Source: Enterococcus sp. DIV0212c | GTDB taxonomy: Bacteria; Bacillota; Bacilli; Lactobacillales; Enterococcaceae | Direction: 5' to 3' | Assembly (NCBI RefSeq): GCF_017377505.1 | Contig: NZ_JAFREN010000008.1 | Location: 1-64,000 of the forward strand | DNA length: 64,000 nt | In this document: in pieces, positions 28,881 through 36,416 of the stretch | How the letters are laid out: every line of letters starts with the position of its first letter | How positions within the stretch are numbered: the stretch's first letter is position 1 | Translations under genes and position numbers: made by a program | Notes under the pieces: generated by a model | What the model was told of the DNA's origin: nothing | The model's database searches: none | The model's input: only the letters and a program-made list of their open reading frames with translations

Positions 28881-30593
28881 CTAGTTTTGTTTCGTCCTCT
28901 TTAATGTTTCTAGGAATTCTTCGTCAGGGGTAACATAAATCGTTTTTTGATTTTCATAAATAACATATCCAGGTTTAGCACCGTTTGGTTTGTGCACGTG
29001 TTTTACTTGAACATAATCAACAGGAACTTGGGCAGATAAACGATATTTTGAATAATAAGCGGCAAGTTTTGCTGCTTCCAATAATGTTTCCTCAGATGGA
29101 TCGGTATTCTTGATGATGACGTGAGAGCCTGGAATATCTTTTGCATGTAGCCAAATATCTGTTTTTTTCGCTGTTCTAAGAGTCAGCTGATCATTTTGCA
29201 GATTATTGCGGCCTACAAGAATCAAGCTGCCGTCGCTAGCGTAAAATTCTTCTGGTTTACTTTTCTTAGGCTGTTTTTGTTTTTTAGCACCGCGTTTTTT
29301 GACATAGCCTTGCTCGATCAATTCTTCACGGATGATCTCGATATCCATCGGACCTGCAATTTCTAATTGCGATAAGACAGATTCTAAATAGCTGATTTCT
29401 TGATTCGCTTGTTCAATTTGACCATGAACGACTTTTACAGCATTTTTTAATTTTTGATATTTTTGAAAATACTTTTGAGCATTTTGGTTAGGAGTAAGTG
29501 CTGGATTTAATTTTATTTTTAATAACTGATCTTCTTCGTAATAATTCGGCAACTCAACAAATTCAGCGCCTTTTGGAACCTGAGCCATAAAGGTTGTCAA
29601 GAGTTCACCATCACGACGATAGTTTTCTGCATGCTCTGTATCTGCTAATGTTTGTTGAAGTTTTACGACCTTACTTTGATTTCGTTTTAATTCATTTTCG
29701 ATTTTATGGATCAGTTCGCCACCTTGTTGTTTGACGCGGTCTTTTTCAGCTTTTCCACCATAAAAGATATCGAGCAATTCACTTAGTGTTCCAAAAGTTT
29801 GTTGTTTTCCATTTAGTGAAACAAAAGGAAGGGGAGTGAAAAACTCTTTTTTCTCAGTCGTTGTTAAGGTTGGGCTAGTTTGTGTTTCAAGTGAAGCCCA
29901 AAATGTTTGCCAGACAGGCATTTTTTCATTGGGTTGTTCATTTAAACGAAATGCTAATTCATCAGCTGTGTCTTTGCCTAAACCTTGAAATTGACTTTGT
30001 AAATATTTTCCATTGATTTCACTAGTTTTTGAAAGGAGCTCGAAGACTTTTTCTTTACTAGCTAAGAATGGATTTTGTTGCTCTTGTTTTGGCGGATCAA
30101 TATACTCAACGCCAGGTAGTAAAGAACGGTAGCTATTTTGGGAACTGCCGATATGCTTGATAGCATCTAAAATCTTGCCGTTTTCTTTGTTCATCAAAAC
30201 AATCGTACTGTGTCTGCCCATCAATTCAACGATCAAAATGATATTTTGTAAATCACCGAGTTCGTCTCTTTTGGTGAAAGTAAAATGGATCACCCGGTCA
30301 TTATCTATCTGATGAATTTGTTCCAAAATCGCTCCTTCAAGAAACTTACGCAGCATCATGACAAAGTTTGGCGGTGTGTCAGGATTGGCATAAGCGATAT
30401 CGGTCAATTGGACGCGAGCATAGCTTGGGTGAGCCGATAAAAGTAATTTATGATTTTTCCCTTTCGTACGGATAACTAAAATAATTTCATTGTCATAAGG
30501 CTGGTGAATTTTTGAAATTCGGCCTGTGACTAACGCTTCAGACAATTCTGAGACCATTGTATGAGTAAATACGCCATCAAATGACATAAACAT
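28881..30593 (-). CDS. rqcH: Rqc2/RqcH NFACT protein (fibronectin-binding protein EfbA homologue)
   Basis: A 570-residue NFACT protein. The N-terminal NFACT-N domain begins SFDGVFTHTMVSEL, a coiled coil spans about 285-440, and the NFACT-R domain carries LVGRNNLQNDQLTLRTAKKTDIWLHAKDIPGSHVII. In bacteria RqcH binds split 50S subunits with stalled peptidyl-tRNA and adds alanine tails for degradation; the same protein is known in enterococci and streptococci as the fibronectin-binding EfbA/PavA. There is no signal peptide. It is transcribed away from the gene at 30888. Confidence 0.93.
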   Translation of the reverse strand: MFMSFDGVFTHTMVSELSEALVTGRISKIHQPYDNEIILVIRTKGKNHKLLLSAHPSYARVQLTDIAYANPDTPPNFVMMLRKFLEGAILEQIHQIDNDRVIHFTFTKRDELGDLQNIILIVELMGRHSTIVLMNKENGKILDAIKHIGSSQNSYRSLLPGVEYIDPPKQEQQNPFLASKEKVFELLSKTSEINGKYLQSQFQGLGKDTADELAFRLNEQPNEKMPVWQTFWASLETQTSPTLTTTEKKEFFTPLPFVSLNGKQQTFGTLSELLDIFYGGKAEKDRVKQQGGELIHKIENELKRNQSKVVKLQQTLADTEHAENYRRDGELLTTFMAQVPKGAEFVELPNYYEEDQLLKIKLNPALTPNQNAQKYFQKYQKLKNAVKVVHGQIEQANQEISYLESVLSQLEIAGPMDIEIIREELIEQGYVKKRGAKKQKQPKKSKPEEFYASDGSLILVGRNNLQNDQLTLRTAKKTDIWLHAKDIPGSHVIIKNTDPSEETLLEAAKLAAYYSKYRLSAQVPVDYVQVKHVHKPNGAKPGYVIYENQKTIYVTPDEEFLETLKRTKQN

Positions 30594-30749
30594 CCCTCAA
30601 TTCTATATACATAATAGTACTATTATAACGGAGTTCTTTTTATTTATAAAGGAAGTGGAAAATAAAAGTTAAAGAATGTGGAATTGATGAATCTATTTAG
30701 TGAACGAATGCGCTTTCTTGTGTTTTTTAGTATAATAAGGGTAAATTTA

Positions 30750-30869
30750 TTTATCTAGCTACATGGGCTAGCTCTTCGGAAAAAAAGATAAAATATGCCT
30801 GTGACAAAAAGAGTCACAAATAGATATTTTTATTTTTCCGTCAAAGCATAACGAGCCCGCTACGTTTTT
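30750..30869 (+). ncRNA. Structured leader RNA, copy A (unknown riboswitch-like element)
   Basis: Between a TATAAT at 30731 and the gene at 30888 is a leader with nested helices: GGGCT 30765-30769 with AGCCC 30854-30858; a weak second helix near 30771 and 30843; CGGAAAAA 30777-30784 with TTTTTCCG 30833-30840; and an apical TGTGAC/GTCACA hairpin (30800-30818). It ends in five T (30865-30869) just before AGGAGG. A competing helix pairs TTTATCT (30750-30756) with AGATAAA (30786-30792). The same plan occurs twice at 50273-50510 with different stem sequences. The form is that of an attenuator; the signal is unknown. Confidence 0.7.
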
Positions 30870-30887
30870 AAATTAGGAGGAAACAAT

Positions 30888-31832
30888 ATGGTAAAAAGAT
30901 TAATTAGCGCAAGTTACAGTGAAGTAGCAAAAATGACAGCAGAAGAATTGAAACAGTCAATCAAAGCGAGCGAAGGTCGGACGATTTTGTCTGAAAATGT
31001 CGTTATCGCGTCACCTCAGGCTGGAGATATTAGTAATGCAGAAGTTGCCGCAGCATTTGGAGCAGATTTGATTTTATTAAATGTTTTTGATTGTTTCAAT
31101 CCAATCGTACAAGGAATTCCAGGTATGTCTTTTGAAGAGGTCATGTCCTATTGGCAGAATCCAGAAAAAAATAAAATCAACCCCATTCCTATTTTAAAAG
31201 AGTTAGTTGGACGTCCAATCGGGGTAAATTTGGAGCCTGTGGATGATTCATCAACCATGTTTAGTGACAAATTAGCTATAAGTCGTGGCCGTACAAGTTC
31301 AAAAGAAACGATTCAAAAAGCAGAGAAAATGGGTATCGATTTTATTTGTTTAACGGGAAATCCTGGGACTGGCGTAACCAATTTAGAAATTGCTAAAGCG
31401 GTCAAAGTAGCCAAAGATAATTTCTCTGGACTGATTATTGCTGGGAAAATGCATAGTGCAGGGTCAGATGAGCCAGTTGTTTCAACAGAAGCTGTCGAGG
31501 CTTACGCAAAAGCGGGTGCAGATATTTTATTATTGCCAGCAGTTGGAACGGTTCAAGGATTTTCAGAAGAAGATATGAAAGCAGCTGTAGCAATCGCTAA
31601 AAAATACAATTTATTAACGATGTCGGCGATTGGAACGAGTCAAGAAAGTGCCAACAAAGAAACGATTCGTCAAATTGCGTTGATCAATAAAATTTGTGGA
31701 GTCGATATCCAACATATTGGTGATGCTGGTTATGGCGGACTTGCACCAGTTGAGAATATTTATGAAATGTCTGTTGCGATTCGCGGAATGCGACACACAA
31801 TCAACCGAATGGCACGTTCGGTGAACCGATAA
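30888..31832 (+). CDS. Conserved TIM-barrel-like protein of unknown function (DUF7916-like)
   Basis: A 314-residue cytoplasmic protein with alternating beta-alpha pattern and glycine-rich loops typical of a TIM barrel (GADLILLNVFD, GIDFICLTGNPGTG, GLIIAGKMHSAG, GADILLLPAVGTVQG, DIQHIGDAGYGG). I recognise the family only as an uncharacterised group often annotated loosely as a phosphonomutase or HAD-like enzyme; neither label is supported by motifs here. It is a single-gene unit with an AGGAGG site, and its expression is probably set by the structured leader upstream, which it shares with the quinate/shikimate-type operon at 50528. Confidence 0.75.
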   Translation: MVKRLISASYSEVAKMTAEELKQSIKASEGRTILSENVVIASPQAGDISNAEVAAAFGADLILLNVFDCFNPIVQGIPGMSFEEVMSYWQNPEKNKINPIPILKELVGRPIGVNLEPVDDSSTMFSDKLAISRGRTSSKETIQKAEKMGIDFICLTGNPGTGVTNLEIAKAVKVAKDNFSGLIIAGKMHSAGSDEPVVSTEAVEAYAKAGADILLLPAVGTVQGFSEEDMKAAVAIAKKYNLLTMSAIGTSQESANKETIRQIALINKICGVDIQHIGDAGYGGLAPVENIYEMSVAIRGMRHTINRMARSVNR

Positions 31833-31836
31833 AATA

Positions 31837-31877
31837 AAAAACAAGAAGCGAGAGCATAACTCCGCTTCTTGTTTTTT
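31837..31877. terminator. Bidirectional intrinsic terminator
   Basis: AAAACAAGAAGCG (31838-31850) pairs with CGCTTCTTGTTTT (31863-31875), flanked by A and T runs on both sides. It serves the gene at 30888 and the leftward MetE-like pair. Confidence 0.88.
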
Positions 31878-31880
31878 GTT

Positions 31881-33005
31881 TTAGGCATCTTTCCAAACGG
31901 ATTTAGCAGTATCGACCACTAATCGTACTTTAGCCCATTGTTCCTCTTCTGTTAAATGATTGCCTTCTTCGGTGGAAGCAAATCCACATTGAGGAGAAAG
32001 ACACAGATTTTCTAGTGGCATATATGTGGTTGCTTCTGTAATCCGTTTTGTTAAACTTTCTTCTGATTCCAATTTAGGAAATTTAGAAGTCACTAAGCCA
32101 AGAACGACCTTTTTAGTTGGACCGTTTTTATAGATTTGTGCTAATGGTTCAAATCCGCCGGAGCGTTCATCATCATACTCTAAGAAATAACCGTCAATAG
32201 TCAATTGCGCTAAGTAAGAAGCTACATGGTCATACGGACCTGCAATAGCCCAGTCAGATTTATAGTTCCCACGACAGACATGCATTGTGACTGTTAAGTC
32301 AGCAGGAAGCCCCGCTAGAAGCTGATTGATAATCGTAACACCAGCATCACAATGATGTTGCCATTGCAGTATTTCTTCTTCTGTTTTTGCATTTTCGATA
32401 AATCCTGTATACATCCCCCAAGAAGTATCGTCTAATTGAAGGTAGCGGCAACCTAAATCATAAAATTTTAGAATAGTTTTCTGATAGGCTTCAACCAAAT
32501 CATCAATAAATGCTGTTTCATCTTGGTAATTTTCAGAAATAAACGTACTGCTGCTTTTCCGATTAAATAATAAAGTCGGGGAAGGAATGGATGTTTTGGA
32601 AATAATTCCTTTTGGCGTATGCTCTTTTAAAAAAGCAAAGGACTCAAAAAAGGGATGATCCGGGTTAAAAGAAACGTCACCAGTAATTTCATAAGAGGCA
32701 GCTCTTGTTTTGACTTTGTTAAATTGATAACCGTCATCAGGGGTTGTTTGTGCGACACCATTTAAGCCCCAAAGAAAGTCTAAATGCCACCAACTACGGC
32801 GAAATTCGCCATCAGTCACGGCTTTTAATCCTACTTGAACTTGTTTGTTGATCAGTTCGATGATTGCTTGATCCTCAACCTGTTTTAATTCTTCTGCTGA
32901 AATTGTTTTATTTTCAAACTGTTTTCTAGCTTCTTTTAATCTTTCAGGTCGTAAGAAACTACCTACCTGATCGTAGCGAAATGGAATTTCTTTAATCAAT
33001 GTCAT
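31881..33005 (-). CDS. MetE C-terminal domain-like methyltransferase (YxjG/YxjH type), second copy
   Basis: A 374-residue cobalamin-independent methionine synthase-type barrel. Likely zinc ligands lie in TMHVCRGN and LSPQCGF, and the substrate pocket motifs GSFLRPE, TDGEFRR and LQLDDTSW are present. It lacks the N-terminal half of full MetE, as do YxjG/YxjH, which act in methionine supply. It is a paralogue of the gene just upstream at 33025-34143, 19 bases away in one operon, and sits behind the T-box at about 34180-34460. Confidence 0.9.
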   Translation of the reverse strand: MTLIKEIPFRYDQVGSFLRPERLKEARKQFENKTISAEELKQVEDQAIIELINKQVQVGLKAVTDGEFRRSWWHLDFLWGLNGVAQTTPDDGYQFNKVKTRAASYEITGDVSFNPDHPFFESFAFLKEHTPKGIISKTSIPSPTLLFNRKSSSTFISENYQDETAFIDDLVEAYQKTILKFYDLGCRYLQLDDTSWGMYTGFIENAKTEEEILQWQHHCDAGVTIINQLLAGLPADLTVTMHVCRGNYKSDWAIAGPYDHVASYLAQLTIDGYFLEYDDERSGGFEPLAQIYKNGPTKKVVLGLVTSKFPKLESEESLTKRITEATTYMPLENLCLSPQCGFASTEEGNHLTEEEQWAKVRLVVDTAKSVWKDA

Positions 33006-33024
33006 GTTGTTGCCTCCTTTTTAG

Positions 33025-34143
33025 TTATGCATCTTGCCAAACTGTTTCCGCGATTGTTTTGACAAGTTTAATTTTCTGCCATTGATCCTCTTCCGTCAAA
33101 TGATTTCCTTCATGTGTTGAAGCAAAGCCGCATTGAGGAGATAAACAAATTTGTTCTAAAGGAATAAATTTACTTGCGTCATTGATTCGTTTAATGATGG
33201 AAGAGGGGTCTTCTAGCTGACCATTTTTAGTTGTCACTAAACCTAAGACGATTCGTTGGTTCTGTAATTCTTTGAGTGGTTCAAAGCCACCAGAACGTTC
33301 ATCATCATATTCTAAGAAAAATCCATCAAATGCTTCAATCGAAAATAAATTTTTTGCAATTGTTTCATAAGTACCATTATAAAGCCAGTGAGATTGAAAG
33401 TTTCCTTTACAAAAATGGAATGTAACAGCAAGATCAGCAGGTTTTTTGGCTAAAGATTTTTCGGTGATTTCTTGGAAATCATTTAACAATTGATCGGCGT
33501 CCAAACCGTTAGTTTTGATCAGCTCACGGAAGCGATCATCGAATAATCCACCCCAACTAGTATCATCTAGTTGCAAATAACGACAGCCTGCATCATAGAA
33601 AGCTTGAATTGCTTCTTGATAGGTTGTGATCAAGTCTTGCTTGAAGGTTTCTAAAGAATCGTAAATCGGATTCTCATTGTATTGTTTTGACAAAATCAAC
33701 GAATCCAAGAAAATCATATTTGGTCCAGGAATCGTTTGTTTAGCTAAAGTAGGGGATGCATGTTTTTGAGTAAAACGAAAATGATCGAGAAAAGGATGGT
33801 CTTTTGAAAACGACAAAGGGCCGCTGACATAGGTTCCTTGAGCTTCTGTTGAAATACCAAAAGCAGTTGTTTGAAAATCATAAACAGTAATGCCATTCAG
33901 ACCTGCGATAAAGTCTAGATGCCACCAGCGACGGCGAAATTCGCCATCTGTTACTGCATGAAGGCCAACAGCTTTTTGCTTATTGATCAAAGCAATGATC
34001 GCTTGATCTTCTACTTTTGTTAATTCTTGCTTGGTAATATCACCATTTGCATATGAGGCACGTGCATTTTTTAACGATTCAGGACGTAAAAAACTTCCTA
34101 CGATATCATAACGAAACGGTATTTTCTGCTTATTATTTGGCAT
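33025..34143 (-). CDS. MetE C-terminal domain-like methyltransferase (YxjG/YxjH type), first copy
   Basis: A 372-residue paralogue of the following gene with the same motifs (GSFLRPE, TDGEFRRRWWHLDF, LQLDDTSWGG, TFHFCKGN, CLSPQCGFAS). It probably transfers a methyl group to homocysteine or a related thiol. The two copies diverge in the middle region (about 90-170), so they may differ in methyl donor. It is the first gene after the T-box leader and has GGAGG before the ATG. Confidence 0.9.
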   Translation of the reverse strand: MPNNKQKIPFRYDIVGSFLRPESLKNARASYANGDITKQELTKVEDQAIIALINKQKAVGLHAVTDGEFRRRWWHLDFIAGLNGITVYDFQTTAFGISTEAQGTYVSGPLSFSKDHPFLDHFRFTQKHASPTLAKQTIPGPNMIFLDSLILSKQYNENPIYDSLETFKQDLITTYQEAIQAFYDAGCRYLQLDDTSWGGLFDDRFRELIKTNGLDADQLLNDFQEITEKSLAKKPADLAVTFHFCKGNFQSHWLYNGTYETIAKNLFSIEAFDGFFLEYDDERSGGFEPLKELQNQRIVLGLVTTKNGQLEDPSSIIKRINDASKFIPLEQICLSPQCGFASTHEGNHLTEEDQWQKIKLVKTIAETVWQDA

Positions 34144-34183
34144 TATTTTTCCTCCATTTTTAAATAATTATTATGAAAAGTAC

Positions 34184-34218
34184 AAAAAAAGCCCCTTACT
34201 TTTTTGCAAAAGTAAAGG
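34184..34218 (-). terminator. T-box-controlled terminator
   Basis: On the minus strand CCTTTACTTTT pairs with AAAAGTAAGGGG and is followed by seven T. It competes with the antiterminator formed by the T-box sequence just upstream. Confidence 0.85.
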
Positions 34219-34470
34219 ACGAATAATCGCGTTACCACCTTTAATTTAAAAATCTCTTACAAGATTTTCCTCTGTAGGTACAAGATCGTAATGATCGATA
34301 CCTTGACGCTATAATGGGCGCTCCCAGTATTAGCTATACAAGTGTTTTCCAATACTTACTTAAAGACCATCTTCCTGTTTGTTCAAATTATCTCTTTTCA
34401 GCAACCGAGACTCTCTTATGAATTTTCATGAAACAGTACTCTTCTTTTCATCGTATTCTAATATATTCAT
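34216..34470 (-). ncRNA. T-box leader of the MetE-like operon
   Basis: The minus strand carries the T-box sequence AAAGGTGGTAACGCG (34229-34243), an antiterminator partner (TCCTTT) and, further upstream, a stem I-like region with AGAGAG and GGTTGCTG. This is a tRNA-sensing attenuator. The genes it controls predict a methionine specifier; an ATG at 34368-34370 (complement) in the descending arm is a candidate, but I could not fix the specifier loop with certainty. Confidence 0.88.
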
Positions 34471-34481
34471 CATTTAAAGAA

Positions 34482-34510
34482 AGTATAGGCTAGTAGAAGA
34501 AATTTGTCAA
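34482..34510 (-). promoter_or_regulatory. Promoter of the T-box transcript
   Basis: On the minus strand TTGACA (34505-34510) and TATACT (34482-34487) are separated by 17 bases, a near-consensus promoter. Confidence 0.88.
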
Positions 34511-34675
34511 CAGGTGGGAAAAACTCAAGTTATTGTTATTTTTTAATATATATGTATTTATATATGAGAACTATTATGTTTTTTTATTAAAATTAAGTGG
34601 AGCATTATTTGTTATACTAGGCAAAGACCTGAACTACTAGTATAATAAAGATATAAGTTGCAGAGGAGAGACCAC

Positions 34676-35338
34676 ATGAACAAAAATTTTATCGATGTTA
34701 AAGATGACTTTATAGCCGCTTTAAACAAACACAAAAAACTTAGTGCAATTATTTTAGTTGTGATTGTTTTATTTATTATTAGTTTATTTATCTTTGTACC
34801 GAAAATGCGGGCAAATATTCGTTCATCTGAAATAGAATCATTAGTGAATCAAGAAAAGTTAGACAAGAAAGCAAATTATTTAGAAGCTAAAACAGCTGAT
34901 AAAGAAATCAGTGAAAAAACTGCGATGACTGTTTTATTTTCCGTACCTAGTGGGAAAAACTATGAAAATGTTATCAATGTTTTAAAAGATTCTAAGCAAA
35001 TGAAAGATTTCAACCGCAGTATTTGTATTTATCCACTTGTTTATGACGCAGAAAATATAGAAAAAAAATATAATATCAAAAAAAATGAAGTGACGATCAT
35101 CTTTTTTGAAAATGGCAAAGAAAAAAACAGAATTCTTGTTGATGAGAGCTTTGACACAAAAACCATGCTGATTCCAGCTTTAAATCAATTACCATTGCCT
35201 AGTATCGGAGAAAGCGTTCAGCCGCCAGCATCATCAGCGCCAGCTACGTCAAAAACGACAACTGAGACAACACAGACAACAAGTCAAGTGCAAACGAATG
35301 AAGAACAACCTCTTGAAGAAGATTCGGCAGTAGAATAA
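34676..35338 (+). CDS. Membrane-anchored protein of unknown function with acidic Thr/Ser tail
   Basis: A 220-residue protein with one N-terminal membrane helix (about 20-42, LSAIILVVIVLFIISLFIF), an external alpha/beta region (about 75-165) somewhat like a thioredoxin fold but without a CxxC pair, and a low-complexity Pro/Ser/Thr/Gln/Glu tail from about 178. The ATG at 34676 is chosen for AGGAG upstream; an in-frame TTG 18 bases earlier is less likely. I do not recognise the family. A TATAAT at 34641 is the probable -10 box. Confidence 0.7.
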   Translation: MNKNFIDVKDDFIAALNKHKKLSAIILVVIVLFIISLFIFVPKMRANIRSSEIESLVNQEKLDKKANYLEAKTADKEISEKTAMTVLFSVPSGKNYENVINVLKDSKQMKDFNRSICIYPLVYDAENIEKKYNIKKNEVTIIFFENGKEKNRILVDESFDTKTMLIPALNQLPLPSIGESVQPPASSAPATSKTTTETTQTTSQVQTNEEQPLEEDSAVE

Positions 35339-35366
35339 AATCTATTAATGGAAAGAAGGGCTTACT

Positions 35367-35462
35367 ATGGAATTGGCTCTATTCATTTTATTAGGACTTT
35401 TAATGATGAGAACTAAACTACAACGCGTTTATGTAAGAAGTGATCGACGTGACAAGTACTAG
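35367..35462 (+). CDS. Small peptide of 31 residues
   Basis: An ATG at 35367 preceded by GAAAGAAGG opens 31 codons to TAG at 35460: a hydrophobic N-terminus (ELALFILLGLLMM) followed by a very basic tail (RTKLQRVYVRSDRRDKY). It overlaps the start of the acetyltransferase frame, so translation may be coupled. It could be a membrane-associated miniprotein or a leader peptide. Confidence 0.4.
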   Translation: MELALFILLGLLMMRTKLQRVYVRSDRRDKY

Positions 35463-36018
35463 ATGGCGGACTTTGGCAACTGAATTATTTAAAAAGAGGA
35501 CTCGGCTTGATACTGAGTCCTCTTTCAATCGTAATTCTCTAAAAAAAGTCAGAATAAATGAAAACATTCGGCTAGTGCCTTTTGATAAGCTTCGAATGGA
35601 ATCGTTAAAATGGTACCAAGATCCGGAAAGTATGCGTAACATTGTTGGCAAGAAATGTACCTATACAAAAGAGCAAATCAAACAAATGTACGAATGGCAA
35701 AATGATCACGGGATTCTTTATTACATCGAATATAAAAATGGCCATAAATTTCAAATAATCGGTGATGTTTGGCTAGCGGAAGATGATTACGCAATTGTCA
35801 TTGATCAAGAGTTTCGTAATCGCCAGATTGGTCGGATCGTTACAAAGTATTTTATTTATAAGTCAAAAAAAATGGGCAGAGAATTCATGACTGTAAGTGA
35901 AATTTTTAATTGGAACAAGGCTTCTCAAAAAATGTTTACTAATTTAAAATTTTATCCTGTTAAGGAACAAAAAGATAGCTGGAGTTATCGTAGACGGCTA
36001 AAAAAAGTTGAAAAATAA
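35440..36018 (+). CDS. GNAT-family N-acetyltransferase
   Basis: A protein of up to 192 residues with a GNAT domain from about residue 45 (IRLVPFDKLRMESLKWYQDPESM), the acetyl-CoA region VIDQEFRNRQIGRIVTKYF and a C-terminal NWNKASQKMFTNLKFYP. The start is uncertain: GTG at 35440 or 35449, both inside the 31-residue frame, have only weak ribosome sites. A perfect nine-pair hairpin (AGAGGACTC with GAGTCCTCT, 35495-35523) falls within the first codons. The substrate is unknown. Confidence 0.75.
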   Translation: MIDVTSTRWRTLATELFKKRTRLDTESSFNRNSLKKVRINENIRLVPFDKLRMESLKWYQDPESMRNIVGKKCTYTKEQIKQMYEWQNDHGILYYIEYKNGHKFQIIGDVWLAEDDYAIVIDQEFRNRQIGRIVTKYFIYKSKKMGREFMTVSEIFNWNKASQKMFTNLKFYPVKEQKDSWSYRRRLKKVEK

Positions 36019-36060
36019 AGAAAAAATTTAATTTAAGTATGATTTATGACATTTTTAGAC

Positions 36061-36090
36061 TTGACGAACAAATTATCTTTGGTGTAGACT
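36061..36090 (+). promoter_or_regulatory. Promoter of the Trp-leader transcript
   Basis: TTGACG (36061-36066) and TAGACT (36085-36090) with 18 bases between them, about 32 bases before the leader-peptide ATG. Confidence 0.7.
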
Positions 36091-36122
36091 GTTTTTAATA
36101 GAAAAACTATAGGAGTGATTAC

Positions 36123-36185
36123 ATGAATAAACTATCAAAACCAATTAAGCAATTGAATAACTCATGGCAAAACTGGCGTAGATAG
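36123..36185 (+). CDS. Leader peptide with two Trp codons
   Basis: ATG at 36123 follows a strong AGGAGTGATT site and opens 20 codons (ending SWQNWRR) to TAG at 36183. Trp codons fall at 36165-36167 and 36174-36176, a very high density for a 20-residue frame. It precedes a set of competing hairpins and then a tryptophan-type ABC importer, the layout of ribosome-mediated attenuation. A free-standing small peptide is the alternative. Confidence 0.65.
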   Translation: MNKLSKPIKQLNNSWQNWRR

Positions 36186-36357
36186 TTGTATGTATGATAC
36201 TCTCATAGATACAGCTTTAGAAGATGAATTCTAAATCTTGTATCTATGTTAGTTTGTTCGTGATGAATTTTTTGACTGCATAGATGATTATTGATCTATG
36301 TGGTTTTTGTTTATAAAACAACGACCGCTCCTGTTTAGGATTTGTCGTTGTTTTTTT
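36186..36357 (+). promoter_or_regulatory. Attenuator region upstream of the Trp importer
   Basis: Four segments can pair in two ways. Segment 1 (CATAGATACA, 36204-36213) pairs with segment 2 (TGTATCTATG, 36239-36248). Segment 3 (CATAGAT, 36279-36285) pairs with segment 4 (ATCTATG, 36294-36300), extended by flanking pairs and followed by TTTTT. Segments 2 and 3 are also complementary, giving an antiterminator. A further strong terminator pairs 36317-36325 with 36344-36352 and is followed by seven T. TTGAAC/TTTACT at 36360-36387 could be a weak second promoter. Confidence 0.65.
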
Positions 36358-36416
36358 ATTTGAACTTATTTTTAAGCAACGTTTACTTATTGAGGATAGA
36401 TATAGGAGGATAAAAA

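Noticed and set aside
30754..30763. TCTAGCTACA in leader copy A resembles loop 1 of the preQ1-I riboswitch
   Set aside because: The flanking GAGG/CCTC helix and the A-rich tail that pairs into the loop are absent, copies B and C depart from the match, and the downstream genes are not queuosine genes.
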